This document shows positions 48,723 through 58,399 of a DNA stretch of 64,000 nt, one piece after another (within the stretch, counting starts at the first letter, position 1; the number at the start of each line of letters is the position of its first letter). The position numbers and the translations under genes are program-made. The notes below the pieces were generated by a model. It worked only from the letters and a program-made list of their open reading frames with translations, was not told where the DNA came from and did not search any database. The DNA is from UMGS1696 sp964463375 (GTDB lineage: Bacteria; Bacillota; Clostridia; Oscillospirales; CAG-272), in contig CAYXBQ010000005.1 in the NCBI GenBank assembly GCA_964463375.1, positions 54,230 through 118,229 on the forward strand. Reading direction: 5' to 3'.

Positions 48723-49583
48723 ATGTGGATCGTATTTGCATTTGGCTCTGCGTTTTTTGCAGGACTCACTTCCATTTTGGTGAAGTGCGGTATTCGGAAA
48801 ACAGACTCTACTGTGGCCACTGCCATTCGTACTATCGTGGTGCTGGCCTTTTCGTGGATCATGGTATTTTTGGTGGGTTCTCAGGGAGAGATCTCCCATA
48901 TTGGGGGAAAAACGCTGGTGTTTTTGATCCTGTCGGGGTTGGCCACCGGGGCGAGCTGGCTGTGCTATTTCAAGGCATTGCAGCTGGGGGACATCAACAA
49001 GGTGGTACCCATCGACAAATCCAGCACCGTGCTATCGATCCTGTTGGCGTTTCTCTTTTTGCATGAGCATATCAGTGTGCCAAAGATCATCGGGGTCGTG
49101 CTGATCACCGTCGGTACCTTTTTGATGATCGAAAAAAAGGCAAGCACCGGTGGTGGCAAGGCGGGCATGCAGTGGCTGTGGTATGCACTGGGCTCTGCTG
49201 TATTTGCGGCACTGACCTCGATCCTGGGCAAGGTCGGGATCTCCGGTGTGGAGTCCAACCTGGGCACTGCCATCCGCACCATTGTGGTGCTTATCATGGC
49301 GTGGGTCATGGTACTTGTGACGGGGAAAGGGCAGGTGGTTTGTCTTGTCCCAAAGAATGAGCTTGGATTCATCTGCCTGTCGGGGTTGGCTACGGGAGCA
49401 AGCTGGCTGTGCTATTACAAGGCCTTGCAGGATGGGCTTGCCAGCATTGTTGTACCCATCGACAAGCTCAGCATTCTGGTCACCATCGGTTTCTCCTATG
49501 TGGTATTCCACGAAAGACTGACGAAAAAAGCCGCCATTGGTCTTGTGGGGATCGTGGCGGGAACGCTGCTGATGCTGTTATAA
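48723..49583 (+). CDS. EamA/DMT-family transporter
   Basis: 286 residues from the ATG at 48723. Ten predicted transmembrane helices in two EamA halves; the internal duplication is easily seen (AIRTIVVLAFSWIMVFLVG against AIRTIVVLIMAWVMVLVTG, and SGLATGASWLCYFKALQLGD against SGLATGASWLCYYKALQDG). The DMT superfamily exports or exchanges small metabolites; substrate unknown. The gene starts 20 bases after phoR with only a weak purine-rich site and may ride on the pst-pho transcript. Terminator follows. Confidence 0.9.
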   Translation: MWIVFAFGSAFFAGLTSILVKCGIRKTDSTVATAIRTIVVLAFSWIMVFLVGSQGEISHIGGKTLVFLILSGLATGASWLCYFKALQLGDINKVVPIDKSSTVLSILLAFLFLHEHISVPKIIGVVLITVGTFLMIEKKASTGGGKAGMQWLWYALGSAVFAALTSILGKVGISGVESNLGTAIRTIVVLIMAWVMVLVTGKGQVVCLVPKNELGFICLSGLATGASWLCYYKALQDGLASIVVPIDKLSILVTIGFSYVVFHERLTKKAAIGLVGIVAGTLLMLL

Positions 49584-49643
49584 GATATGCCGTTCAGGGG
49601 ATCGCTTCTTCCCTTGGACGGCTTTCGTGCGCTGTATAAAGGC

Positions 49644-49689
49644 AAAGATCTCGCCTGACTTCCCTTTTGGAAAACAGACGAGATCTTTT
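49644..49689. terminator. Bidirectional terminator
   Basis: AAAGATCTCG and CGAGATCTTTT, perfect arms around 25 bases, between the convergent EamA and DUF554 genes. Confidence 0.85.
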
Positions 49690-49700
49690 CATATTCGGTT

Positions 49701-50432
49701 TTACAGGACCGTTTTCACCAGGTCATAGACGATGGGTACCAGCAGGGCGGGCAGCATATTGCCTACCTTGATCTGCTTACCGGCAAACAGGTTGATGCCG
49801 ATGGCGAAGATCAGCACGGAGCCTACCAGCGACAGGTCGGAGATCATGGTGGTGCCGACGAACAATGGCTGCAAGAAGCGGGCCAGCAGGGTCAGCAGTC
49901 CCTGATAGAGACCCATGGGGACGAAGGAGCACAGCACACCGATGCCCAATGTGGAGGCGAAGATCATGGTGGACACAAAGTCTAAGATCGATTTGGTGTA
50001 CAGCAGCTCTGCGCCTAGCCCCAAGCCATCGTTGAAGGAGCCAATGATGGACATGGCACCGATGGAGGTCACCAATGTGGCGGTCACAAAGCCTTCGGTG
50101 AAGGTGGCATTGGCGTGCCGGAACAGCTTGAGAGTCTTCAGCTTATCTCCCAGGGATTCCAGGCGTTCTTCGATCCGCAGCAGTTCTCCTACCACGGTGC
50201 CGATCACCAGCGACAGGATCATCAGCATAGTCCCCTGTGTGGACAGGCCATCCTCCATGACCACCAGCATTTCGGCCAGTGTACCGGAAATACCGATGAA
50301 CATGGTGGCGATGCCCAGCACCTTCATCATAGCTTCCTGCAATCGTGTGGGTATGCCTTTTCGTGCCAGCAGGCCTATACTGCTGCCGGCAATGACAGTG
50401 ATGCAATTGACGATTGTACCGATTCCGATCAT
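49701..50432 (-). CDS. DUF554 membrane protein
   Basis: 243 residues, six or seven transmembrane helices. The beginning MIGIGTIVNCITVIAGSSIG and the Gly-rich LSLVIGTVVGELLRIEERLE, with the family's paired helices, match DUF554 (YdfK/YqgA), a widespread membrane family without firm function, sometimes described as a possible transporter. AAGGAGATG precedes the start. It begins 12 bases after the polC stop and is probably the last gene of the ispG-polC transcript. Confidence 0.9.
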   Translation of the reverse strand: MIGIGTIVNCITVIAGSSIGLLARKGIPTRLQEAMMKVLGIATMFIGISGTLAEMLVVMEDGLSTQGTMLMILSLVIGTVVGELLRIEERLESLGDKLKTLKLFRHANATFTEGFVTATLVTSIGAMSIIGSFNDGLGLGAELLYTKSILDFVSTMIFASTLGIGVLCSFVPMGLYQGLLTLLARFLQPLFVGTTMISDLSLVGSVLIFAIGINLFAGKQIKVGNMLPALLVPIVYDLVKTVL

Positions 50433-50444
50433 ATGGTCATCTCC

Positions 50445-53400
50445 TTAAAACATGGAAAGCTGGTTGGTTTTGGTCAGGCCCTTCAGAGCGCCGTTCCGTT
50501 CCAGGATCTCCAAAACAGACTTGGACATTTTGGATTCCTGTTGCAGCTGGTCGATGGAATAGATCTCTGTGCGGTCCCGGGCTTGCATGATGCTTTCTGC
50601 GGCGTTGGCACCGATACCGGGCAGAGAGGAAAAGGGCAGACGGATCTTGCCGTTCTCCGGCAGATATTTGCTGGCGTGGGATTTTTGGATGCTCACGGGT
50701 AAGAATTCGTACCCTCTCTGGTAGTATTCGTTGACCAGCATCAGGGCATCGGCTACGTCTACATCCTTCTGGGACAGCTCGTTGCGGTGCTTGTTCATGT
50801 CGGTCAGGGTGTTTTTTACGTGATCCTTGCCACCCATGACGATCTCGCCGTCAAAGCCATCGGGAGCGGCAGAGAAATACCCGGCGTAGAAGGCTACGGG
50901 ATAGTAGATCTTATACCACATCAGACGGATGGCATCCATAACATAGGCGGCGGCGTGGGCTTTCGGGAACATATACCGGATCTTTTGCAGGGAATCGATG
51001 TACCACTGTGGGACGTTATGCTCCAGCATGGCATCCTGCATTTCCTGGGGAATGATCACGCCCTTTTTGTTTTTCCGCACGAACTCCATGATCTTGAAAG
51101 ATAGGCTCTTGTCCATGTGGTATTTGTGGATCAGGGTCATCATGATGTCGTCACGACACCCGATCACGTCCGAAATGGTGCAGACCTTATTGGCGATCAG
51201 ATCCTGTGCGTTTCCCAGCCAGCAGCCGGTGCCGTGGGTCAGACCGGAGATCTGGAGTAGGTCGGTGAAGTTCTTGGGCTGGGCATCCATCAGCACCCCA
51301 CGGATGAAGCGGGTACCCATCTCCGGCAGCCCCAGGGTAGCGGTCTTGGAATCGATCTGCTCTGGGGTCACGCCGATGGGTTCGGTGGAGGTGAAGCTCT
51401 GGTACACGGCAGGATCACTCAGCGGCACATCCAGCACGGGTACACCGGAATATTCCTCCATTCGCTTGTATTTGGTGGGGATATCGTGTCCTAAAATATC
51501 CAGCTTCAGAATCGTATCGTGGAGGTACTTGAACTCGAAGTGGGTGGTGATGATGTCGGAATTGGGGTCGTCAGCCGGGTGCTGTACGGGAGAAAAATCG
51601 GTGATGTCATATTCGGCCGGCACGACGATGATCCCGCCGGGGTGCTGGCCTGTGGTGCGCTTGACACCTACGCAGCCTGCCACAAGACGATCCACCTCTG
51701 CTCGGTTGACGGAAATACCTTTGTCTTCCAAATAGTGCAGAATGTATCCGTATGCCGTTTTATCTGCCAGGGTGCCGATGGTACCGGCTTTGAAGGCTTT
51801 CCCGGTGCCGAACAGCACTTCGGTGAATCGGTGGGCATCCCCCTGTACGTCGCCGGAGAAGTTCAGGTCGATGTCGGGGGTCTTGTCCCCTTTGAAGCCT
51901 AAGAAGGTCTCGAAGGGAATGTCGTGGCCGTCCCGTTCCAGAGGCGTACCGCATTCGGGGCAGTTTTTCTCCGGCAGGTCAAAGCCGGAACCCACTTCCC
52001 CGCCTTCCAGGAACTGGCTCCATTTGCATTTGGGGCAGCGATAGTGTGGCGGCAGCGGATTGACTCGGGTGATCCCGGCCATGGTGGCGGCAAAGGATGA
52101 ACCCACCGATCCACGGGAACCCACCTGATAGCCCTTGGATTCGCTGTTTTCCACCAGCTTTCGGGCGATGATGTACATGATGGCAAAGCCGTTGGAAATG
52201 ATGGAGTTCAGCTCCCGTTCCAGTCGAGCAGACACCACCTCCGGCAGGGGATCGCCGTACAGCTCCTTTGCCAGGTTCCAGCATTTGGTGGTCAACTCTT
52301 CTTCGGCGCCATCGATATGGGGCGGGTAGTTGCCTTCCGGGATGGGGCGCACTACGTCGATGCTATCGGCGATGCGGTTGGGATTTTCAATGACCACTTC
52401 CCTTGCCAGATCTTCACCCAGATAATCGAATTCTGCCAGCATTTCTTCGGTGGTGCGATAGTACAAATAGGTTTCTTTGTCGGCATCCTTGAACTTCATG
52501 CCGGATAGGATGATGCGGCGGTAGATCTCGTCCTCGGGATTTAAGTAGTGGGCATCGCAGGTGGCGCAGACGGGCTTGCCGGCTTTTCGACCCAGCTCGA
52601 TGACACGGCGGTTCAAGTTCCGCAGCTCTTCTTCGTCCTTGACCATGCCCTGCTCGATCATGAAGCTATTGTTGGAGATGGGCTGGATCTCTAAGTAATC
52701 GTAGAAGGATGCCATTTCCAGCAGGTCTGCTTCGGAGCGGCCTTCCCGAATGGCGGTGAACAGCTCTCCCGCTTCGCAGGCAGAACCGATGATCAGGCCG
52801 TCCCGCAGCTCTTCCAGATGGGAACGAGGGATACGGGGGTTCCGGCGGTAGTATTTCAGATAGCCATCGGACACCAGCTTGTACAGGTTTTTCATGCCCG
52901 CCTGGTTCTTGACCAAAATGATCAGGTGATATGTCTTCAGCTTCAGCGGGTCGGCTTTTTCGCTCATGGCATAGTTCAAAAGGCCAATGTTGGAGATACC
53001 CTCCTGCTCCAGATCCTCGGCCATACAGAAGTAAATGTTCGCCAGCATTTCTGCGTCGTCGCAGGCTCTGTGGTGGTTGAAGTCGCCTAAGTTATAGTGC
53101 TTGGCTAAGGTATCCAGCTTGTGGTTCTTCAGGTCGGGGTTCATATACCGGGACATGGCAAGGGTATCCAAATAGGGATTCTGGAACGGCAGACCCAGGT
53201 CTTCGGCTGCCTGTCGAATGAAGCCGGTGTCGAAGGTGGCGTTGTGGGCGATCAGCAGCTTGTCCCCAATGAAATCGAAGAATTCCGGCAGTACTACATC
53301 GATGGTGGGTTCGTTTGCCACCATTTCGTCTGTGATCCCGGTCAGCTCTACGATGTTCTGGGGAATGGGTTCGCCGGGATTGACCAGACGGTTGAAGCGT

Positions 53401-54881
53401 TCCAGCACCTGTCCGCCCTTGATCCGCACGGCACCGATCTCTGTGATCTTACAGCTGACCGCCGACAGACCGGTGGTCTCGATGTCGAACACGATGCATT
53501 CGTCGGAAAAGCCCACGTCTTCCCCTTTATAGGAGGCACGGAAGGTGTCGTCCACGTAGTAGGCTTCTACGCCATACAGGATCTTGATGTCCTTGCCGTC
53601 CTTTTTCAGTCCGTCGGCAGTCAACATGGCTACGGGGAAGGATTGCAGATTGCCGTGGTCGGTGATGGCGATGGCTTTGTGACCCCAACGGGCGGCTGTT
53701 TTGACCACTTCGTCGGCTTTGGTGGTGGCATCCATGGCAGACATACAGGTGTGCAGGTGCAACTCCACCCGCTTTTCCTCTGCCTTATCCTGCCGCAGCA
53801 CGGCTTTTACCTGCAAAATATCTGTATACTGCATGAACAGTTCGCCATCGAAGGTATCCTTTTTGATGCTGCCACGGATGGCATATCGCTTGCCCTTGGA
53901 CCACAGGCTCACGGCTTCCTCCGTTTGCTCGATGGGAACGGTGAGCTTCACGTAGAGAGAGGCTTCTTTATCGGTCAGTGCCACGGTGATCATGGTCTTG
54001 TCGCCTTTGCGGGTGTCCTTGGTCTGGATATCGAACACTTCGCCTAAGATCACGCAGCTTTTGGCAGTGGCATGGATGGCACGGAGCGGTTGTACGCTTT
54101 CCAGCGTAAACAGCTCGCCGAATACCACCGACGGTTCGGAGACATCGAAGGTGCATTTGCCGGAACGAACGATGCCTTCGCCGATCCATTCCACCTGGTC
54201 TTCGCCGCTGAACAGAGAGGCCACGTGGGGGAGAGATGGCTTTTCCGGTTCTTCCGGGGCACTGCCCTCTTCGGCTCGTTTGGCGGCTTCTGCCTCCAGA
54301 CGCTCTGCCTCCTGCTGGATCAGCACGGTATGGGACTGCAGCTGCTCCAATTGTCCCTGCATGAAGGCTTCGTACTGGCTTTGGGCGTTCTCGGCTTCCA
54401 GCACCTCCACCTGATATTGTAGGCCAAATTCGCTGCCGATGATACCGGCGATCACCTGGCTGGTGCGTGCCAGCTCCAGCAAAGACAGGCCACCTCGGGT
54501 GAAGGGGATGCGGAAGCGCAGGGTCTCGCCCTCTTGTTCCAGGGTATATCGGTTGAAGAAGCCGTTGACCACCACGCCCACCCGTGCTGCCTCCGTGAGG
54601 ATATCGGGGATATAGGCGGTGGAAAACAGCTCCGGTGGGTAATGGGGCAGGATGCGGATCTGTGCCAGCTCATAGGTACGGGTGAGCTCCCCTTCCAGCT
54701 CATACAGATCCTTTTTCCGGTACAGCTTGGGCAAATGGCAGTTGACCTCAGCGATCCGTTTTTCTTTGTCCAAACGCACCTTGACTTCTGTGGCGGTCTC
54801 AAAGATCTCCTTCTGCACGCCCAAAGGGATGAAGCGTTTGAAGATCTCGCCCAGCTTGCGCTCAGCCATGGACAGCCACAC
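50445..54881 (-). CDS. polC: DNA polymerase III PolC, alpha subunit
   Basis: 1478 residues with a GTG start at 54881, chosen because GAGG lies six bases before it; an in-frame ATG at 54869 is the alternative. Gram-positive-type replicative polymerase. Order: N-terminal domain (1-230), OB fold (about 235-370), PHP domain (VELHLHTCMSAMD; AIAITDHGNLQSFP), inserted DEDDh 3'-5' exonuclease (IVFDIETTGLSAVSCKITE; AHNATFDTGFI; HRACDDAEMLANI), then the palm and fingers with FKGDKTPDIDLNFSGDVQGD, a zinc site YRCPKCKWSQF...CPECGTPL, and a C-terminal domain. The gene overlaps the end of ispG by 20 bases (8 with the ATG). Confidence 0.98.
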   Translation of the reverse strand: MWLSMAERKLGEIFKRFIPLGVQKEIFETATEVKVRLDKEKRIAEVNCHLPKLYRKKDLYELEGELTRTYELAQIRILPHYPPELFSTAYIPDILTEAARVGVVVNGFFNRYTLEQEGETLRFRIPFTRGGLSLLELARTSQVIAGIIGSEFGLQYQVEVLEAENAQSQYEAFMQGQLEQLQSHTVLIQQEAERLEAEAAKRAEEGSAPEEPEKPSLPHVASLFSGEDQVEWIGEGIVRSGKCTFDVSEPSVVFGELFTLESVQPLRAIHATAKSCVILGEVFDIQTKDTRKGDKTMITVALTDKEASLYVKLTVPIEQTEEAVSLWSKGKRYAIRGSIKKDTFDGELFMQYTDILQVKAVLRQDKAEEKRVELHLHTCMSAMDATTKADEVVKTAARWGHKAIAITDHGNLQSFPVAMLTADGLKKDGKDIKILYGVEAYYVDDTFRASYKGEDVGFSDECIVFDIETTGLSAVSCKITEIGAVRIKGGQVLERFNRLVNPGEPIPQNIVELTGITDEMVANEPTIDVVLPEFFDFIGDKLLIAHNATFDTGFIRQAAEDLGLPFQNPYLDTLAMSRYMNPDLKNHKLDTLAKHYNLGDFNHHRACDDAEMLANIYFCMAEDLEQEGISNIGLLNYAMSEKADPLKLKTYHLIILVKNQAGMKNLYKLVSDGYLKYYRRNPRIPRSHLEELRDGLIIGSACEAGELFTAIREGRSEADLLEMASFYDYLEIQPISNNSFMIEQGMVKDEEELRNLNRRVIELGRKAGKPVCATCDAHYLNPEDEIYRRIILSGMKFKDADKETYLYYRTTEEMLAEFDYLGEDLAREVVIENPNRIADSIDVVRPIPEGNYPPHIDGAEEELTTKCWNLAKELYGDPLPEVVSARLERELNSIISNGFAIMYIIARKLVENSESKGYQVGSRGSVGSSFAATMAGITRVNPLPPHYRCPKCKWSQFLEGGEVGSGFDLPEKNCPECGTPLERDGHDIPFETFLGFKGDKTPDIDLNFSGDVQGDAHRFTEVLFGTGKAFKAGTIGTLADKTAYGYILHYLEDKGISVNRAEVDRLVAGCVGVKRTTGQHPGGIIVVPAEYDITDFSPVQHPADDPNSDIITTHFEFKYLHDTILKLDILGHDIPTKYKRMEEYSGVPVLDVPLSDPAVYQSFTSTEPIGVTPEQIDSKTATLGLPEMGTRFIRGVLMDAQPKNFTDLLQISGLTHGTGCWLGNAQDLIANKVCTISDVIGCRDDIMMTLIHKYHMDKSLSFKIMEFVRKNKKGVIIPQEMQDAMLEHNVPQWYIDSLQKIRYMFPKAHAAAYVMDAIRLMWYKIYYPVAFYAGYFSAAPDGFDGEIVMGGKDHVKNTLTDMNKHRNELSQKDVDVADALMLVNEYYQRGYEFLPVSIQKSHASKYLPENGKIRLPFSSLPGIGANAAESIMQARDRTEIYSIDQLQQESKMSKSVLEILERNGALKGLTKTNQLSMF

Positions 54882-55959
54882 TTTCTGCCTCGGCCAGGTC
54901 TTGCCGGATCCGGGCTAACAGGGTATCGACCAGTGCTTCCTCCGGTACCTTGCAGATGGTCTTGCCCTTTTGGAACACCAGACCGCAGCCCTTGCCACCG
55001 GCGATGCCATAGTCCGCTTCCTTTGCCTCCCCCGGTCCATTGACGACGCAGCCCATAATGGCCACGTTCAGGGTTTTGCCGTGGGTATCCAGCTGTTCCA
55101 GTTGGGCTTTGCATTGGGCTTGCAGTGCGATCAAATCGATGGCGGTACGGCCGCAGGTGGGGCAGGAGATGATGTTGATCCCGCCTTTTTCCCATCGACC
55201 GCTGGCTTTCAGGATCTCCTTAGCGGCCCGCACCTCTTCCACCGGATCGGCGGTCAGGGACACACGGATGGTGTCACCGATGCCCTCTGTCAGCAGTGCG
55301 CCGATACCAATGGCGTTTTTGACCAGCCCAGAATACCAATCTCCGGCTTCGGTCACACCCAAATGGATGGGGTAATCCGATGCATCTGCTACGATACGGC
55401 AGGCCTCCAGCATATTTTGTACGTTGGATGCTTTGATGGACAGCACGATCTGAGAGAAGCCGTATTTTTCCAGCATTTCTGCTTGGGTCAGGGCGGATTC
55501 TGCCAATGCTGCGGGGGTGGGAGAACCATATTTTTCCAGCAGCTTTTTGTCCAAGGAGCCGCTGTTTACGCCGATACGGATGGGGACACCGGCGCTTTTG
55601 CAGGCTCTGGCCACCTCTTCCACCTTCCATGCTTCGCCGATGTTGCCGGGGTTGATGCGGATCTTATCGGCACCCTGGCGCAGTGCGGCCAATGCGATGC
55701 GGTAGTCAAAATGGATGTCGGCCACCAGGGGGACATGGGTGCCGTGTTCTTTGGCGTAGGGGAAGATCGCTGCGTCCTCTTCAGTGGGGACTGCCATGCG
55801 CACGATGTCACAGCCCGCTTTTTCCAACGCCAGAATCTGGGCGGTAGTGCCCTCCAGGTCGGCGGCGGGTCTATTGGTCATGGACTGGATGGAAACAGGT
55901 GCGCTGCCGCCAATGGCCATGTCGCCTACTTGTACCATCCTTGTCTGCTGTCGAACCAT
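54862..55959 (-). CDS. ispG: 4-hydroxy-3-methylbut-2-enyl diphosphate synthase (IspG/GcpE)
   Basis: 365 residues. Iron-sulfur enzyme of the non-mevalonate isoprenoid pathway that turns methylerythritol cyclodiphosphate into HMBPP. SIQSMTNRPAADLEGTTAQI opens the TIM barrel; DKIRINPGNIGE is conserved; the cluster ligands are in SCPTCGR and GCVVNGPGEAKEAD. Works in the same pathway as Dxr, encoded at 57209. AGAGAGG lies before the start. Promoter probably at the TATAAT near 56003-56008 (minus), since a terminator separates it from rseP. Confidence 0.97.
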   Translation of the reverse strand: MVRQQTRMVQVGDMAIGGSAPVSIQSMTNRPAADLEGTTAQILALEKAGCDIVRMAVPTEEDAAIFPYAKEHGTHVPLVADIHFDYRIALAALRQGADKIRINPGNIGEAWKVEEVARACKSAGVPIRIGVNSGSLDKKLLEKYGSPTPAALAESALTQAEMLEKYGFSQIVLSIKASNVQNMLEACRIVADASDYPIHLGVTEAGDWYSGLVKNAIGIGALLTEGIGDTIRVSLTADPVEEVRAAKEILKASGRWEKGGINIISCPTCGRTAIDLIALQAQCKAQLEQLDTHGKTLNVAIMGCVVNGPGEAKEADYGIAGGKGCGLVFQKGKTICKVPEEALVDTLLARIRQDLAEAESVAVHG

Positions 55960-56079
55960 ACTACAATATGCCTCTCTTTGTCACAAAATTACACATGGGG
56001 TTATTATAACACAAATCTGCGAAAATATCTACGGGGATTTTGAAAATACCTGGGAGAAAAATGGATCTTTGCAGTAAAA

Positions 56080-56115
56080 AAGAAAAACCCGCAGAGCACA
56101 GTGGTCTACGGGTTC
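56080..56115 (-). terminator. Terminator after rseP
   Basis: Minus strand AACCCGTAG, then CTCTGCGGGTT with a small bulge, followed by TTTCTTTTTT. It closes the pyrH-to-rseP transcript eight bases after the rseP stop. Confidence 0.8.
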
Positions 56116-56122
56116 CTATAGG

Positions 56123-57205
56123 TCAGAACAAACTGATGATGTCTTTGCAGGTGATCACGACGAACAGGATCATGAGCAGCACCATGCCGGCAAAGTGGAT
56201 CATACCCTCCACGTCCCGGTTGATGGGCTTGCGGCGCACCAGCTCGATCAGCTGGAAAAGGAGGCGGCCGCCGTCCAATGCGGGGAACGGAAGCAGGTTC
56301 ATGACACCCAGGTTCATGCTGATGACCACGGCCATATAGATCAGATCCTCTACGCCTTCCTTAGCTGCCTCGCCCAATGTCTCCGTCACGCCCACCGGCC
56401 CGGACACCGACTCGATGCTATACCGACCTGCCAGCATGTCATAGAGGGATTCCCAGATCATTTTGATGGTGGAGGTGGCACGGTAGAAGGAATGCTTTAG
56501 GATGGTGGCGGCATTTACGTCCTCGCCCAGCACGTAGAAATCCACGTCGCCGAAGATGGTGCCGCTTTCGTAGAAGGTGGGAAATTGTACTTGGGGGATC
56601 ACGACGGTCTCGCCGTTTCGAACCACGGTGATGTCCAGCGGTTCCCAGCCGCGGCGCATGACTTCATACACCAATTCGTTGGCGATATGCACCTTTGCGG
56701 GACCCACCTTGGTGATGGTATCACCTACCATCAGGCCATAGGTCTCCGTGGATGGGGTTGTCGGGGTGGCAGACTCTGTTTCGGTTTCTGTGACCGCTGC
56801 CGGTTCCTGGAACTTGGCAATGGTCGTGGAGGGCAGTCTATCCTGTGCCATGACCAAAAAGCTCATGACCAGCACACCGATGAGGATATTCATAGTGGCA
56901 CCGGCTACGGTGATGATGATCCGCTGCCACACGGGTTTCCGGTGGAAGGCGTTGGGATCCTCGGACTCCTCATCCTCTCCCACCATGCTGACAAAGCCAC
57001 CGATGGGGAGCGCACGGAGCGAATAGGCGATGCTCGTCTTTTTGGATACCTTGGTGAACAGCTTGGGACCCATGCCGATGGCGAACTCCCGGATGGTCAC
57101 GTGGAACAGGCGGGCACAAAGATAATGGCCCAGCTCATGGATGAAGATCAGAAACCCAAAGATCAAAAGGGCGATTACAATGGTCCAGATGTTTATAGAG
57201 ATCAC
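56123..57205 (-). CDS. rseP: RIP metalloprotease RseP (site-2 protease family)
   Basis: 360 residues, four transmembrane helices. Zinc motif FIHELGHYLC (His23, Glu24, His27) is in the first helix; the third ligand is in LLPFPALDGGR (Asp). A PDZ domain (TYGLMVGDTITKVGPAKVHI and following) lies between, preceded by a Thr/Glu-rich insert. It cuts within the membrane, releasing anti-sigma factors or clearing signal peptides. Its start lies three bases after the dxr stop, in the usual Firmicutes order uppS-cdsA-dxr-rseP. Confidence 0.95.
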   Translation of the reverse strand: MISINIWTIVIALLIFGFLIFIHELGHYLCARLFHVTIREFAIGMGPKLFTKVSKKTSIAYSLRALPIGGFVSMVGEDEESEDPNAFHRKPVWQRIIITVAGATMNILIGVLVMSFLVMAQDRLPSTTIAKFQEPAAVTETETESATPTTPSTETYGLMVGDTITKVGPAKVHIANELVYEVMRRGWEPLDITVVRNGETVVIPQVQFPTFYESGTIFGDVDFYVLGEDVNAATILKHSFYRATSTIKMIWESLYDMLAGRYSIESVSGPVGVTETLGEAAKEGVEDLIYMAVVISMNLGVMNLLPFPALDGGRLLFQLIELVRRKPINRDVEGMIHFAGMVLLMILFVVITCKDIISLF

Positions 57206-57208
57206 TTC

Positions 57209-58372
57209 CTATCTGTTGCGGATATGCTGTATGATTGCAGCCGTTTTCCGTTTTGTACGGTCTACCGTATCGAGGACATCCTCTATAGTCGAAACAGTTC
57301 CTATGTCCATTAGTGCCATGGTCTCCATGACAGCCGGTGCGATGGCGGAAAAAGGGATCTCTTCCCGCAAAAATGCATCGACTGCGGCTTCATCGGCAGC
57401 GATCAGGGCAGCGGGATACGCACCATCGGCACGGATCGCTTCTCTTGCGGCACGAAGCAGGGGGAATGCATTTTCGTCCGGGGCGGCAAAGGTGAGCTGC
57501 GCCAGGGTGGCAAAATCCAGTCCCGGTGCCGTGACGGTATCCCGCTGCGGATGGGTGAAGGCATAGCGGATGCAATAGCGCATATCGGGCGGGGCCAGCT
57601 GGGCGATCACGGTATTATCAGTATATTCCACCATGGAATGGATTATACTCTGCCGATGGATCAGTACCTCCACCTGTGTCTCCGGCACACGGAATAGCCG
57701 CACGGCCTCCATGATCTCGAAGCCCTTATTCATGAGCGTGGCGCTGTCCACGGTGATCTTAGGTCCCATGCGCCAGGTGGGATGGGCTAAAGTCTGCTCT
57801 CTGGTCACGTAGGACAGCTGCTCTTTGGTATAGCCAAAGAAGGGGCCGCCGGATGCTGTTAGCAGGATCCGTTTGAGGGAGGCTTGTGGGCTTGCCTGTA
57901 GGCACTGGAAGATGGCACTGTGTTCGCTATCCACTGGGATCAGTTCCCCGCCAGAACGCCGGATATGCGTCCACAGTCGCTCACCTAAAACGATCACAGC
58001 TTCTTTATTGGCCATGGCGACTCGCTTTCCACTGTCGGCAGCGGCAATGGCGGCGGGGATCCCGGCCAGTCCGGCGATGGCGTGGAGGATGCAGTCGGCG
58101 TCGGTGGTGCGGATGGCGTGGAGCAGCTCCGTTTGGTCGCAGAGCACACGGGGACACGCCTGCCCCAGTTGTTCCTGTAGGATGGCAGCGGCATGGGGAT
58201 CCGGCACGAACACCGTCTCCGGATGGAACACACGGATCTGCTCGGTCAGGGTATCCAGCTTACTCCAAGCGGTGAGCAGGGACACAGACAGACCCATATC
58301 CTGCACGACCTCCAGTGCCTGTGTGCCTACGGAACCGGTGCTGCCCAGGATGGCTACTTTTTGTATTTGCAT
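57209..58372 (-). CDS. dxr: 1-deoxy-D-xylulose 5-phosphate reductoisomerase
   Basis: 387 residues. NADPH site VAILGSTGSVGTQALEV near the N terminus, MANKEAVIVLGE, the metal- and substrate-binding PVDSEHSAIFQCLQ, LLTASGGPFFG and MGPKITVDSATLMNKGFEIM are all family blocks. It makes methylerythritol phosphate, the first committed step to isoprenoids, which also feed UppS. Complete, with TAGGA-type weak ribosome site. Confidence 0.97.
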   Translation of the reverse strand: MQIQKVAILGSTGSVGTQALEVVQDMGLSVSLLTAWSKLDTLTEQIRVFHPETVFVPDPHAAAILQEQLGQACPRVLCDQTELLHAIRTTDADCILHAIAGLAGIPAAIAAADSGKRVAMANKEAVIVLGERLWTHIRRSGGELIPVDSEHSAIFQCLQASPQASLKRILLTASGGPFFGYTKEQLSYVTREQTLAHPTWRMGPKITVDSATLMNKGFEIMEAVRLFRVPETQVEVLIHRQSIIHSMVEYTDNTVIAQLAPPDMRYCIRYAFTHPQRDTVTAPGLDFATLAQLTFAAPDENAFPLLRAAREAIRADGAYPAALIAADEAAVDAFLREEIPFSAIAPAVMETMALMDIGTVSTIEDVLDTVDRTKRKTAAIIQHIRNR

Positions 58373-58399
58373 GCATTTATATCCTTCATAGAATTGTTA

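Noticed and set aside
53121..54047. Plus-strand open frame of 308 codons
   Set aside because: Antisense of polC; no start signal and no domain sequence.
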